The translations under genes were made by a program, and so were the position numbers. Below, piece after piece: positions 50,215 to 60,426 of a DNA stretch of 64,000 nt; the first letter of the stretch is position 1; each line of letters begins with the position of its first letter. The notes below the pieces were generated by a model. It ran no database searches. It saw only the letters and a program-made list of their open reading frames with translations, and had not been told where the DNA came from. The DNA lies in the NCBI GenBank assembly GCA_002841945.1, contig PHBI01000007.1:1-64000 (forward strand), read 5' to 3'. The DNA comes from Deltaproteobacteria bacterium HGW-Deltaproteobacteria-14 (GTDB lineage: Bacteria > Myxococcota_A > UBA9042 > PHBI01).

Positions 50215-51336
50215 ATGGCGGACAAGGAAACGTTGCTGATCGAAGAGCAGGCGCTGTTCGAGCGTGAGCGCGGGCTCGCGGAGTGGGAGGCGACCCTGCA
50301 GGAGCAGGAGCAGACCGTCGTCCAGTCGGAGCGATCGTTCAAGAAGCGCAACAAGACGCTGCTGAACCTCGTCAGCTATGTCGCCGAGCAGGAGGCGAAC
50401 CTGCTGCGCCGGGCGGCGGCCATCGGGCCGGAGGCCTCGCAGCTCGTCGGCGAGCGCCTCGGCGGCTCCGGGGGCGGCGAGTCGGGCGGTCACGGCGGGG
50501 TGGGGCTCGAGGACCAGCGCACGGCGATGCTCGAGCGCCGGCGGGAGCTGCTCGAGGCGCGGACGGCGCTCGTCGAGGAGCGCGAGGCGCTCATCGCCCA
50601 GCGCTACGAGGCGATCGACAAGGCCGAAGGGACCACCGCCGAGATGGAGCAGCGGCTCCTGGCGCGCGAGCGCGAGATCTCCCAGGCGCTGCGCGAGCTC
50701 ATCACGTCGTCGGCGTCGCTCCAGGGTGACGACGACGACGACGACGACGACGACGGCAGCGACGACGAGGAGGACCCAGCCCGAGCGCGCGAGGCTCACG
50801 GGCCCCCCGGGAGGGGGGAGGGCGTCGAGCCTGATCCGGTCCCGGTCGTGCGGCACACCCAGCACAGCCGGGAGGCCGACGACATCGGACGCGAGCCCCT
50901 CGAGGTGGTGGGCGGTGACGTCGAGAGCGACTCGCCGGGGCGCTTCGAGGGGGCCGTCTCGCGGACGGAGGACGAGGTCACGCGTCGCCGTAAGGGGCGC
51001 GCGCGGGCCCGGACCAACCAGTTCCGCATCACCCTCGAGGCGCAGCTCGACGGGGGCGACGCCCACCACTTCTTCACCTACCGCGACGACGGGCCTGAGG
51101 ATCTCCCCGGGATCTTCATCGCGACGCCGAACCTGCTGAAGGTCGGGCGCGAGGTGCGGGTGAGGGTCGGGCTCGGCAAGGGCCAGCTCGAGGCGACCGG
51201 GATCGTCGGCTGGCGGCGCCAGCGCGGTGAGGAGGGCGGCCCGCCAGGGATGGGCGTCGAGCTCCTCAACCTGTCGGAGGCCGACCGGGTGCTCATCACG
51301 AGTTGGGTGGCCGAACACCCGCCTGTCCAGATCTGA
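50215..51336 (+). CDS. Coiled-coil protein with C-terminal PilZ domain
   Basis: The product is 373 residues. Residues about 5-170 are a long Glu/Arg-rich coiled coil with an acidic DDDDDDDDD run near 178. The last 110 residues carry a PilZ-type beta barrel (QFRITLEAQLDGGD...GIFIATPNLLKVGREVRVRVGL...GIVGWRR...GMGVELLNLS), of the type seen in large numbers in Myxococcota. Whether it binds c-di-GMP is uncertain, since a clear RxxxR motif is not seen (RRKGRARARTNQFR offers the basic residues). A TPR gene precedes it. Confidence 0.72.
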   Translation: MADKETLLIEEQALFERERGLAEWEATLQEQEQTVVQSERSFKKRNKTLLNLVSYVAEQEANLLRRAAAIGPEASQLVGERLGGSGGGESGGHGGVGLEDQRTAMLERRRELLEARTALVEEREALIAQRYEAIDKAEGTTAEMEQRLLAREREISQALRELITSSASLQGDDDDDDDDDGSDDEEDPARAREAHGPPGRGEGVEPDPVPVVRHTQHSREADDIGREPLEVVGGDVESDSPGRFEGAVSRTEDEVTRRRKGRARARTNQFRITLEAQLDGGDAHHFFTYRDDGPEDLPGIFIATPNLLKVGREVRVRVGLGKGQLEATGIVGWRRQRGEEGGPPGMGVELLNLSEADRVLITSWVAEHPPVQI

Positions 51337-51381
51337 TACGGTGACGCGCTGCGGCCGGGCGGGGGCGCCCGGTGACCTCTG

Positions 51382-51394
51382 TTGCAGTGCAGCA
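51382..51394 (+). repeat. Copy of the 13-base motif (TTGCAGTGCAGCA) in a 5' leader
   Basis: It ends 20 bases before the start of the acidic protein gene, just before an AAAAAA run and the AAGGGG ribosome site. Confidence 0.55.
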
Positions 51395-51414
51395 AAAAAC
51401 GCAAGGGGACGACC

Positions 51415-52422
51415 ATGGAGACCATCCCGCCCGTCGAAATCGGACTGCTCGTGAGGCACGCCAAGCTGCCGACGCGCGACGCGATCCTGGGGCTCTTCGC
51501 CGATCACTACCGGGAGTCGCTGGAGCGCGCTTCTGCGGCGGCCGAGGCGGCCGCGGTCGCCGACGAGCTGGGCGCGGAGGTGCTCGACGTCGGCGAGCCG
51601 CTCGCGGATCTCGCGGAGCTGGCCGCGGTGGAGATCGAGGCGGCCCCCGAGGGCGAGCGCGCGGCGAGTGATGACGGCGCCGCGCTCGGCGCCTTCGATC
51701 TCGAGGGGACGAGCTTCGACCTCGGCGACGATCCGTTCGCGGCGCTCGACGGCGGCGGGGACGACGCCGGCTACGGTGGAGACGACGTCTTCGCGCTGGC
51801 GGACGAGCCCGCGGCGGAGACGGTGAGCGAGCTGCTCGACGACGAGGCGGCCCTGGCCGAGGCGATCGACGACGCGGCGGAGGCGTCGGGCGGGGACGTC
51901 GGCGCGGAGGCGCCGGAGGACGTGCTCCTCGATGACGACGCGCTGCTCGACGACGCCCTGCTGGCCGACCTCGACGACGTCGACGCGGACACGGTGATCG
52001 ACGCGGCCGAGGCGGTCGAGCTGGGGCTCGCCCTGGGGAGCGACGCGCCGTCGGTCGTGGTCGAGGGCGACGCCGTCCCGGTGGACGGCGACGAGGTGGT
52101 CGCGGCGTCGGAGCCCGAAGCCGAGGCCGCGCCGGCGCTCGAGGTCGCCCCTGACGAGGCGGGGCCCGAGGACGCGACGACGATGGTCCAGGCCATGCCG
52201 GACGACGAGGCGGGGCCCGAGGACGCGACGGCGATGGTCCAGGCCATGCCTGACGACGAGGCGGTGGCCGAGGACGCGGCGACGACGGTCCAGGCCAAGC
52301 CGGACGACGCCGAAGACGGGCCGTCGCCCGAGGACGCGGAGGCGGCGGGGGAGGACGCGTCGGGGACGGATCGGCCGACCCGCCGGTCCCGCCGGGCGAG
52401 CCGGAAGTCGAAGAAGAAGTAG
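51415..52422 (+). CDS. Acidic low-complexity protein with 17-residue tandem repeats
   Basis: The product is 335 residues from ATG 51415, 7 bases after AAGGGG. Only the first 45 residues look folded (METIPPVEIGLLVRHAKLPTRDAILGLFADHYRESLERA). The rest is very acidic Ala/Asp/Glu/Val-rich and probably disordered. Three copies of a 17-residue unit (DEAGPEDATTMVQAMPD) lie near residues 247-297. It ends in a basic RRSRRASRKSKKK tail. The charged disordered build could fit an assembly scaffold or histone-like partner. The function is unknown. Confidence 0.6.
   Translation: METIPPVEIGLLVRHAKLPTRDAILGLFADHYRESLERASAAAEAAAVADELGAEVLDVGEPLADLAELAAVEIEAAPEGERAASDDGAALGAFDLEGTSFDLGDDPFAALDGGGDDAGYGGDDVFALADEPAAETVSELLDDEAALAEAIDDAAEASGGDVGAEAPEDVLLDDDALLDDALLADLDDVDADTVIDAAEAVELGLALGSDAPSVVVEGDAVPVDGDEVVAASEPEAEAAPALEVAPDEAGPEDATTMVQAMPDDEAGPEDATAMVQAMPDDEAVAEDAATTVQAKPDDAEDGPSPEDAEAAGEDASGTDRPTRRSRRASRKSKKK
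52153..52305 (+). repeat. Three tandem copies of a 51-bp unit
   Basis: Units at 52153, 52204 and 52255 encode the 17-residue repeat; the first two are nearly identical at DNA level and the third has diverged. Confidence 0.8.
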
Positions 52423-52785
52423 CTCCCGCCTGGGTGGCCGGCGGCTCGCGTCGACCCTGGGGCGGCGCGACCGCCTGGATCGACGTGGTCACCGGGCGGG
52501 CGCTGCGCGCGCTCGGGGGGGAGCGCGTGGCGGTGATGTGGTCGCGCCGCTTCGGCTGGCCCTCGTCAGGGTCGGTGACGTGCCTATGATGTGCGCCGCG
52601 GTGGGGCAGGCCCGCCGTCTCACGCACATGTCGAGCGTAACCGCGTCATCAGCGCGGCATACGACGCTGGGGCGCGGGCCCCGAACGTGTTAGGCGAGCG
52701 ATCGGTCGTCCCGGTGGGCGGCGCCCGGCGGACCTGCGGGATCAGGTCACGTCATGCCCTTCCCAATCGCAGAGTCAGAGGGTTC
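52423..52785 (+). other. 363-bp gap before gshA
   Basis: No gene is supported. One frame from GTG 52433 is open for about 50 codons (it reads AGGSRRPWGGATAWIDVV) but has no ribosome site and no recognisable content. The right part is less GC-rich and likely carries the gshA promoter. Confidence 0.5.
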
Positions 52786-54156
52786 ATGAGCAGTCACGAG
52801 GGCTCAGGGGACGTGACCCCGATCAAGAGCATCGATCAGCTCGTCGCGCACCACGTGCGGGGGGAGCGGTCGCGCGACGGGTTCCGGGTGGGCACGGAGC
52901 ACGAGAAGTTCGCCTATCTGGACCCGGAGCTGCGCCCGCTGGTGTACCGGCCCGCGGACGGCACGCCCGGGATCCGTGCGCTGCTCGGTGCGCTCGAGGA
53001 CGGTCGCGGCTGGAGCCCGTTGGTCGATCGCGGCGAGGTCATCGCGCTGGCCGGGCCCGACGGCTCGATCGCGCTCGAGCCGGGCGGTCAGGTGGAGATG
53101 AGCGGGCAGCCGCGCGCCACCCTGCACGAGGCGCGTGACGAGCTCGAGCGACACCTCGATCACCTCGCCCACGTGTCCGAGGTGCTGCCGGTCCGCTGGC
53201 TGTGGATGGGCCTGCAGCCGGTCCACGAGCTCGACGCCATCGGGTGGATGCCGAAGCGGCGTTACGGGATCATGCGCGAGTACCTGCCCACCCGCGGGCA
53301 CCTGGCGCGCTACATGATGCAGGCGACCTGCACCGTGCAGGCGAACCTGGACTACGGTGACGAGCGGGACATGGGGCGCAAGGTGCGGATGGCGATGGGC
53401 GTGTCGTCCATCGTGACCGCGATGTTCGCCAACTCACCGCTCAAGGGCGGCGTGGCCTCGGGCTACAAGACGTTCCGGGCGCGCATCTGGCAGGACACCG
53501 ATCCCGATCGGACGGGGCTCTTGCCCTTCGCCTTCGAGGGGGACGGGGCGACCTACGAGCAGTACGCGCGCTGGGCCCTCGACGTGCCGCTCTTCTTCAT
53601 CATGCGCGACGGCGAGTACCTCAACTGTGCGGGGCTCCCGTTCCGCGAGTTCTGGAAGAACGGCTATCGGGGGCACCAGGCGACGATGGAGGACTGGGAG
53701 ACCCACCTCTCGACGCTGTTCCCCGACGTGCGCCTCAAGACCTACCTCGAGACGCGCACGGCGGACTGCGTGCCGCCTGACCTCGTGCTCGCGGTGCCGG
53801 CGCTCTGGAAGGGGCTCTTCTACGACGACACCGCGCTCGACGCGGCCTGGGACCTCGTGAAGCGCTGGACCTTCGCCGAGCGCCAGCAGCACCGGGTCGA
53901 CGTCGCGCGGGACGCGATGGACGCGCGGGTGCCGGGCGGGCACGCGACCGCCGATCTGGCCCGCGAGCTCCTCGCCGCGGCGCGCTACGGGCTCGCGGCC
54001 CAGGCGCAGCGCGACGGCCACGAGACCGAGGTCGGCTACCTCGACCCCCTCGCCCGCTACACCGACCGCGGCATCTCGCCGGCGGACGAGATCATGGCGT
54101 GGGTCTACGCGAACCACCCCTCGCCGCGGCAGATCCTCGAGCACTTCCTGGTCTGA
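52786..54156 (+). CDS. gshA: Glutamate-cysteine ligase (plant/alphaproteobacterial type)
   Basis: The product is 456 residues; the true start is ATG 52786 (SSHEGSGDVTPIKSIDQLVA), not the longer frame. The GCS2 signature is unmistakable: FRVGTEHEKFAYL, the GLQP-MPKRRYGIMREYLPTRG block, MQATCTVQANLDYGDERDMGRKVR, TAMFANSP and WQDTDPDRTGLLPFAFE. It joins Glu and Cys, the first step to glutathione or a related thiol. No gshB or ergothioneine gene is in the window. Confidence 0.93.
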   Translation: MSSHEGSGDVTPIKSIDQLVAHHVRGERSRDGFRVGTEHEKFAYLDPELRPLVYRPADGTPGIRALLGALEDGRGWSPLVDRGEVIALAGPDGSIALEPGGQVEMSGQPRATLHEARDELERHLDHLAHVSEVLPVRWLWMGLQPVHELDAIGWMPKRRYGIMREYLPTRGHLARYMMQATCTVQANLDYGDERDMGRKVRMAMGVSSIVTAMFANSPLKGGVASGYKTFRARIWQDTDPDRTGLLPFAFEGDGATYEQYARWALDVPLFFIMRDGEYLNCAGLPFREFWKNGYRGHQATMEDWETHLSTLFPDVRLKTYLETRTADCVPPDLVLAVPALWKGLFYDDTALDAAWDLVKRWTFAERQQHRVDVARDAMDARVPGGHATADLARELLAAARYGLAAQAQRDGHETEVGYLDPLARYTDRGISPADEIMAWVYANHPSPRQILEHFLV

Positions 54157-54426
54157 GGCGGGGTCGAGGCACCCCGGGCTCGGGGTCGGCTGACCCCGCC
54201 ATCGCGCCCATGGCCGACGTGGCGTCGCGAACGACGCCCGCGCGGGGTGTAGCGCAGCGGTTGGCACGGGTGCTGCAGCGTCGCCTCGCCGCGCGGCGGC
54301 GGTCCGCCGCGCCGGCGGTTGTAGGCAGCGCCGTCGCTGGGTATCGTCGTGGCCTGGACGACCGCGCGCGAGCGTCCGCGGGGGCTGAGAGCGTCCAAGG
54401 GAACGTGTCATCGTGGGGAGGGGGCC

Positions 54427-57400
54427 GTGGGCTCATCGCGTCGCGTCGTCATCGCATCGGGGTTGGGGTTCTGGCTGGCCGTGGCGGGGTGTTTCCCGGC
54501 CGTCGATGGTCAGGAGGACGTCTTGGCGGACACCGCCGCCGCCGACACCGCGGCGCTCGAGGAGACGGCGTCGCCGCGCGACACCGGCGGGAACGATGAC
54601 ACCACGGTGTCTCCGGACACGGCCCTCCCCATCGACACCGCCGAGCAGGAGGACACGCTCGCGCCGGTCGACACGGCGACGCCGGACGACACCGTCGCGC
54701 CGGCGGATACGCAGATCGTCGCGGACACCGTGGCCGCTCCGGCGCCTCCCTCGGGGGTCAGCGCGAGCACCGAGCGCGCCGCGGACATCGACGTGAGCTG
54801 GCTCGAGAGCGCGGGGGCCACCGGCTACCGGGTCTATCGGTGCGAGCTGGACGACTGCGCGCCCGAGTCGGCGTGGGATCTCCTGACGGTCGACCCGATC
54901 GGCGGGACGCATCTCCTCGACGCGGACGTCGAGGCCCCCGGGCCCCCGGGGGCGCCGACCGGGCTCGGTGCGAGCACGGACGACCCCGACGAGGTGCTCG
55001 TGACCTGGGCGCCGGTCATCGCGCCGCTGGCGCCGCGCTATCGCTACCGCGTCGTCGCCGTGGGGCCCGTGGGGGAGAGCGCGCCCTCCGAGGCGGCGAT
55101 CGGGCATCGCGCCGAGCGCCCGGTGACGGGCTACGAGATCCGCGTCGACGACGGCGGCTGGAGCGAGGTCAGCGGCAGCGCTGGGGCGGCGTGGCACGAC
55201 ACGGCCGCGGCCCCGCCGAGCCTGGTCGCGGGGGAGGCGACCGCGTCGAAGGGGACCTTCGCAGGCTACGTGCGTCTGACGGTCGCGGGGAGCGCCCCGG
55301 TCGCGGGCGCAGAGCACAGCTACCGGGTTCGGGCGGTCACGGACTACGGCCCGGCGGACAGCTCGGTCGCCGTGGTGGGTTGGCGCTCCCCGGGCGCGCT
55401 GTCGTTTCGCTGGGAGCGCTCTGTCGACACCTCGCCCGAGGGCTTCGCCGCGCTCCCGGGGGCCAACGGGACGACCTTCGACGACACCGGCGCGCCGGCG
55501 GACGGGAGCGTCCGCTGGTATCGCGTCGTCGTCTCGGCCGACGGCGCGGCGGACGCGGAGACCGCCGCCGTATCCGGCGCGCGGCAGCCGCCACCTGGCG
55601 TGCCGGGCGGGGTCGCGGCGTCCGATAGCCTCGAGGCGTACGTCCTCGTCAGCTGGGAGGCCGTCCCCGGGGCGCTGGGCTATCATGTGTACCGCGACGG
55701 GACGAAGCTCACGACCGGCGGAGCGATCACCGGCACGAGCTATCAGGACCTCACGGCCGGCCCGGTGGAGGGTTCGTGGCTCGCGCCGACCGGGCTCGCG
55801 GCGAGCACGAACGACTACGACGTCGTCAACCTGACCTGGACCGCGCCGGGGCGGCCCCTAGGGAACAAGGCGCCCTACCAGGTGCAGGCGGTGAACGCGG
55901 CCGGGGACGGGCCGCTGTCGGCTGCCGCGCTCGGGCGGCGGGCCGCTCCAGCGCTGACGGGCTTCGAGGTCGAGGTCCGGCCGTCCGGTGGCAGCGCGAC
56001 CTGGTACACGACCGGGAGCACGCTGGCGGCGTGGACCCACGCGGATCCGCCGAAGGCGACCATCAACGGGGGCACGGTCAGCGTGGGTCAGGGGGATCAC
56101 CGCGCGTTCGTGCGGCTCGTGAGCTCTGGCGCCAGCGTCGGCCAGGCGCCGTCGGTGACCTACCGGGTCCGCGGCTTGCTCGCCGATGGCACCCAGACCC
56201 CGATCTCGTTGTCGAACAGCGGGCGTAGGGCCGTGGGGACCCTCAGCCGGCAGTGGCAGCGGTCGACGAGCACCTCGTCGACGAGCTTCTTCGGGGGCCT
56301 GGTCGGCGCCACGGGGGCGAGCTTCGATGACCCAGGCGCCCCGAGCGACGGAAGCAAGCGCTGGTATCGCCTGAGTCTGAGCGCACCTGGCGCGGACAGC
56401 CGGGCGGTCGGCACCACCGAGGGCTGGCGCCTGGCCTTCGTCCAGGTCGACGGCGGCGAGGAGCACACCTGCGCTGTGACCAACGACGGCCAGGTCTGGT
56501 GCTGGGGTGTGGGGGAATATGGCCAGCTCGGCCGCGGCGTCTTCGAGGGGGCCGACCCGCTCTCGCCGGGGCGCGTGCCCAACCTGGGCGGGGTCATCCA
56601 GGTCCACGCTGGGCGTTACATGACGTGCGCGCGGACCGCCGCAGGCCAGACGTGGTGCTGGGGCGGCGAGCACCTCGGGAACGGTCAGGTTGGATGGAGC
56701 GCGTCACCGCTCCAGATCCCGGCCTTGACGGGGGCGACCTCGATCGCGATCGGCGAATTCCACGCGTGCGCCACGCTTGCCACGGGCGGTATCAAGTGCT
56801 GGGGCGCTGGCGACGGTCGCCTGGGCACCAACTCGTGGGAGCCTGCGCTATTTCCGGCTTCGGTGAGGACCAGTGCCGGGTCGCTTCTCAGCGATCTCGG
56901 AGCCGGGTATCAGGTCTCGACGTCGTGGGCGCACACATGCGGCCGCTTGAATTCGGGTGAGATGTGGTGTTGGGGCTCTGACGGCTGCGCATGCGGTGCG
57001 CTCGGTGCCGATCCGGGCTCGTTCGACTACTTCGGTACTGCGCTGGTCGCGGTGAGGGTGAGTCTGAGCGCGACGGCTGAAATTGCGGTGGCTGCGACCT
57101 ACAGTTGTGCGCGGCACTCATCTGGCGCGATCAGCTGCTGGGGAGACGCGTCACGCGGAGGTCTAGGCGACGGGACCACGTCGAACGCCGGGTGGGCGCC
57201 CGTCACGGTCTCAGCAATCACGACCGCAGTCGAACTCTCGGCGTCCTGGCTCTCCACATGCGCACGCCTCGCGAATGGGACCGTCCGCTGCTGGGGCGGT
57301 AATGAAAGCGGTCAACTCGGGACCGGGAGCGCGGCCGACTACTCGGCTACTCCCGGGACGGTTGGCCCTGGGCTCACGGCGGTGACATCACTCGGGAGTG

Positions 57401-57546
57401 GCAACTCACACCACTGCGCGATCCAGGGGGGAGATGTCTACTGCTGGGGCGCCAACTGGGGCGGACAGCTAGGCGCTGCGGCGGCTAGCCAGGACCAGTA
57501 CGGGCACCCGTACAGCACCGTCCCGTTGAAGACGGTGCTGCCGTGA
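54427..57546 (+). CDS. Secreted lipoprotein with fibronectin-like domains and C-terminal RCC1 repeats
   Basis: The product is 1039 residues from GTG 54427, which lies directly after a GGGGAGGGGGCC ribosome site; the longer frame upstream has no support. Signal peptide and lipobox end in LAVAGC. A Thr/Asp-rich stalk (about 30-105) is followed by four or five beta domains of fibronectin type (VSWLESAGATGYRVYR, VTWAPVIAPLAPRYRYRVVA). The last 350 residues hold seven RCC1 blades with C-x-(6-8)-G-x-(2-3)-CWG (CAVTNDGQVWCWG to CAIQGGDVYCWG). The 3' third of the gene (from about 56850) is less GC-rich than the start. It is likely a cell-surface protein; its function is unknown. Confidence 0.8.
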   Translation: MGSSRRVVIASGLGFWLAVAGCFPAVDGQEDVLADTAAADTAALEETASPRDTGGNDDTTVSPDTALPIDTAEQEDTLAPVDTATPDDTVAPADTQIVADTVAAPAPPSGVSASTERAADIDVSWLESAGATGYRVYRCELDDCAPESAWDLLTVDPIGGTHLLDADVEAPGPPGAPTGLGASTDDPDEVLVTWAPVIAPLAPRYRYRVVAVGPVGESAPSEAAIGHRAERPVTGYEIRVDDGGWSEVSGSAGAAWHDTAAAPPSLVAGEATASKGTFAGYVRLTVAGSAPVAGAEHSYRVRAVTDYGPADSSVAVVGWRSPGALSFRWERSVDTSPEGFAALPGANGTTFDDTGAPADGSVRWYRVVVSADGAADAETAAVSGARQPPPGVPGGVAASDSLEAYVLVSWEAVPGALGYHVYRDGTKLTTGGAITGTSYQDLTAGPVEGSWLAPTGLAASTNDYDVVNLTWTAPGRPLGNKAPYQVQAVNAAGDGPLSAAALGRRAAPALTGFEVEVRPSGGSATWYTTGSTLAAWTHADPPKATINGGTVSVGQGDHRAFVRLVSSGASVGQAPSVTYRVRGLLADGTQTPISLSNSGRRAVGTLSRQWQRSTSTSSTSFFGGLVGATGASFDDPGAPSDGSKRWYRLSLSAPGADSRAVGTTEGWRLAFVQVDGGEEHTCAVTNDGQVWCWGVGEYGQLGRGVFEGADPLSPGRVPNLGGVIQVHAGRYMTCARTAAGQTWCWGGEHLGNGQVGWSASPLQIPALTGATSIAIGEFHACATLATGGIKCWGAGDGRLGTNSWEPALFPASVRTSAGSLLSDLGAGYQVSTSWAHTCGRLNSGEMWCWGSDGCACGALGADPGSFDYFGTALVAVRVSLSATAEIAVAATYSCARHSSGAISCWGDASRGGLGDGTTSNAGWAPVTVSAITTAVELSASWLSTCARLANGTVRCWGGNESGQLGTGSAADYSATPGTVGPGLTAVTSLGSGNSHHCAIQGGDVYCWGANWGGQLGAAAASQDQYGHPYSTVPLKTVLP
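57513..57540 (+). terminator. Hairpin at the 3' end of the RCC1 gene
   Basis: CAGCACCGTC (57513-57522) pairs with GACGGTGCTG (57531-57540), a perfect 10-bp stem with an 8-base loop. It lies inside the last codons and directly before the stop, between two convergent genes, so it may terminate transcription. Confidence 0.5.
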
Positions 57547-57588
57547 GGGATCTCGCCGGTAGTAGCGGCCTTCTGAGCCCGCGACGGC

Positions 57589-58299
57589 CTACTTGCAGAG
57601 CTGAGTCCAGATCGAATACGGCTTGGCGGTGATGATGATGCACGTCTTCTCGTTCGCCCCGCCGCCCGGGTCACAGCCCGCTGCCGCTGTGGTTGGAGTC
57701 GGGCAACTCGTCCCGGATCCGTCTTTCCATTTCTGATCCTGCACGCCGCAGTGAGTGTACTGCGCAGACACTGCCTTGCAGTCCTCTAGGGTGTTGCACT
57801 CCCTCGCGTAGACGTCGTCCTGAGAGTTATCGTAGCCGTCGCACTCGCTGTTCGTGAGGATGCAGGCGTAGGGGTCGGCATCAACGAAGGTCCCATCGCA
57901 CTTCTTGGTGCAGAAGCTGAAGCCCTCAAGGTACGGGCCATCGTAGCAGCTCAGCCCAATATCCTGGCGACACTGGCAGTCCTTGGTGCATCCCATTCCG
58001 AGGTCGCGGACCCCGGCCTCCTCCGCCGTACACTCGGTTGAGACGAACGTGTCAGCGACCATCGTGTCGTTCGTGGTCGCGGTGTCGCCGGGCGTCCCGG
58101 TGTCCGTCGGTGTGGTCGTGTCCGTCGGGTTGAACGTGTCCGTCGGGTTGAACGTGTCGCCGGTGTTGTCGGCGACGCACACGCCGTTCTCGACGTGGGT
58201 GCCTGCGCCGCAGCTCGGGCCCGAGGTGTCGGAGCCGCACGCCGCGACGGCGAAGGTGAGGCCGAGGCCGGTCAGCAGGGGCAGCGCGAAGCGTCGCAT
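57589..58299 (-). CDS. Cysteine-rich lipoprotein with Asp-Thr stalk
   Basis: The product is 236 residues. A signal peptide and lipobox are evident (LTGLGLTFAVAAC), then a stalk of DTFNPTDTFNPTDTTTPTDT type. The rest is Cys-rich (CTKDCQCRQDIGLSCYDGPYLEGFSFCTKKC), with about 18 cysteines, as in secreted disulphide-bonded domains. It is less GC-rich than the surroundings. It converges with the RCC1 lipoprotein and shares its stalk style, typical of large surface lipoprotein sets in such genomes. Function is unknown. Confidence 0.75.
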   Translation of the reverse strand: MRRFALPLLTGLGLTFAVAACGSDTSGPSCGAGTHVENGVCVADNTGDTFNPTDTFNPTDTTTPTDTGTPGDTATTNDTMVADTFVSTECTAEEAGVRDLGMGCTKDCQCRQDIGLSCYDGPYLEGFSFCTKKCDGTFVDADPYACILTNSECDGYDNSQDDVYARECNTLEDCKAVSAQYTHCGVQDQKWKDGSGTSCPTPTTAAAGCDPGGGANEKTCIIITAKPYSIWTQLCK

Positions 58300-58390
58300 G
58301 TCGAGTCCTCTCGTCGGGGGGAGCGAAAACCGGGTCCCAGTATCGCCGCCGCTACGGGTCGGGGCAAGGCCCGCCGGCCTACAAACGAGA

Positions 58391-58433
58391 AGAGCGCTCG
58401 CAAAGCGGCTCGGGGCCGCTCTGGGAGCGCTCT
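58391..58433 (-). terminator. Two-part terminator hairpin after malate dehydrogenase
   Basis: AGAGCGCTC (58391-58399) pairs with GAGCGCTCT (58425-58433), and an inner AGCGGC (58404-58409) pairs with GCCGCT (58415-58420). It lies about 54 bases beyond the mdh stop in the direction of transcription. Confidence 0.6.
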
Positions 58434-58447
58434 AGCTCGGTATCGTG

Positions 58448-58460
58448 TTGCGGTGCAGCA
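58448..58460 (+). repeat. Copy of the 13-base motif (TTGCGGTGCAGCA)
   Basis: It lies in the short gap between the mdh stop and its terminator hairpin. Confidence 0.55.
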
Positions 58461-58486
58461 GCGAGGCCGCGCCGCTTGGCCCTGGC

Positions 58487-59479
<993 letters not shown>

Positions 59480-59589
59480 GATTCGTCTCCTTGGAGAGCG
59501 GCGCGACCGTGCAGCGTCACGGACGCGCGAGTCGCCTGGCGGCTTAGCAAATGGCGCGTGGATCGTCCACCTCGGCGCCCCGCGGGGCG

Positions 59590-60186
59590 TCAGCCGACGA
59601 CACCGAGGCCCACGAGGCCGTGGCGCACCATCGAGACGGCGATGGCGGCGAGAAAGAGCGACATGACCTTGCCAAAGGCGCGTGTGATCGCGGGCCGCAT
59701 GACGCGCCTGAGCCGCCTGGCGTTCAGGATGAGGACGGCGACGATGGCGAGGTTGGCGACCAGCGCCCCGAGCACCACGGGCTGCCCATGGGCGTCCGCG
59801 AGGACGAGGCACGCGGTGAGGGTCGCCGGCCCGACGATGAGCGGGACGCCGAGCGGCACGACGCCGAAGTCGGCGTCGGCGTCGGCGTTCTTGCGAGCCT
59901 CCCGCGAGTGGATGATGTCGTGGATCGCGATCATGAAGAGGATGATGCCGCCCGCCACGCGCAGATCGTCGACCGTGATCCCGAGGAACGTGAACAGGCC
60001 TTTGCCGAGGAGCAGCACGATCGCCGCCACGACCGCTCCGGTGCCGACCCCGCGCCACGCGAGCTGGCGCTCCACCGCCGGCTCGAGCCCCTCGGTCATC
60101 CCGAGAAAGAGCGGCAGGATCGTCAGCGGGCTGACGGCGACGAACAACGGCACGAAGGCCGCGAAGAACAGCTCGGGCGCGGACAT
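59590..60186 (-). CDS. MarC family membrane protein
   Basis: The product is 198 residues with six membrane helices. Family features are visible: [51 protein letters not shown], and [19 protein letters not shown]. The GPATxT segment is the MarC core. Function is uncertain; the E. coli family name from antibiotic resistance is not supported by later work. It is encoded upstream of mdh in the same direction, 110 bp away. Confidence 0.88.
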   Translation of the reverse strand: MSAPELFFAAFVPLFVAVSPLTILPLFLGMTEGLEPAVERQLAWRGVGTGAVVAAIVLLLGKGLFTFLGITVDDLRVAGGIILFMIAIHDIIHSREARKNADADADFGVVPLGVPLIVGPATLTACLVLADAHGQPVVLGALVANLAIVAVLILNARRLRRVMRPAITRAFGKVMSLFLAAIAVSMVRHGLVGLGVVG

Positions 60187-60376
60187 AGCCTCTCCAGGTG
60201 GGTATCACGCCGATCGCGAGCGCGCGATCGGCGTGATCCGGGCGGCTCCATCGGAAGGACGGATCCTCGCCGGGCAAGGGGACAGTCCATCACCCTCGAG
60301 AGGTGCGGGGGGATCGTCCGCGACCCGGAAGAATTTTTTTCTCCCGCTTCAGTTGTTGATTCTTGCATCCGATACT

Positions 60377-60391
60377 TGAGAACGATTATCA
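60377..60391 (+). promoter_or_regulatory. Fur-box-like site before bfd
   Basis: TGAGAAC-G-ATTATCA fits the 7-1-7 Fur pattern (TGATAAT-N-ATTATCA) at 13 or so of 15 positions, in an AT-rich island of an otherwise GC-rich gap. It lies 36 bases before bfd. Iron repression of bfd-bfr is inferred. Confidence 0.6.
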
Positions 60392-60426
60392 GTTGTGGGG
60401 ACGGCAGCGCTGACCTGGAGTCGACC

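Noticed and set aside
52433..52590. Possible small gene before gshA
   Set aside because: Open for about 50 codons but no ribosome site, no recognisable content and no coupling to neighbours.
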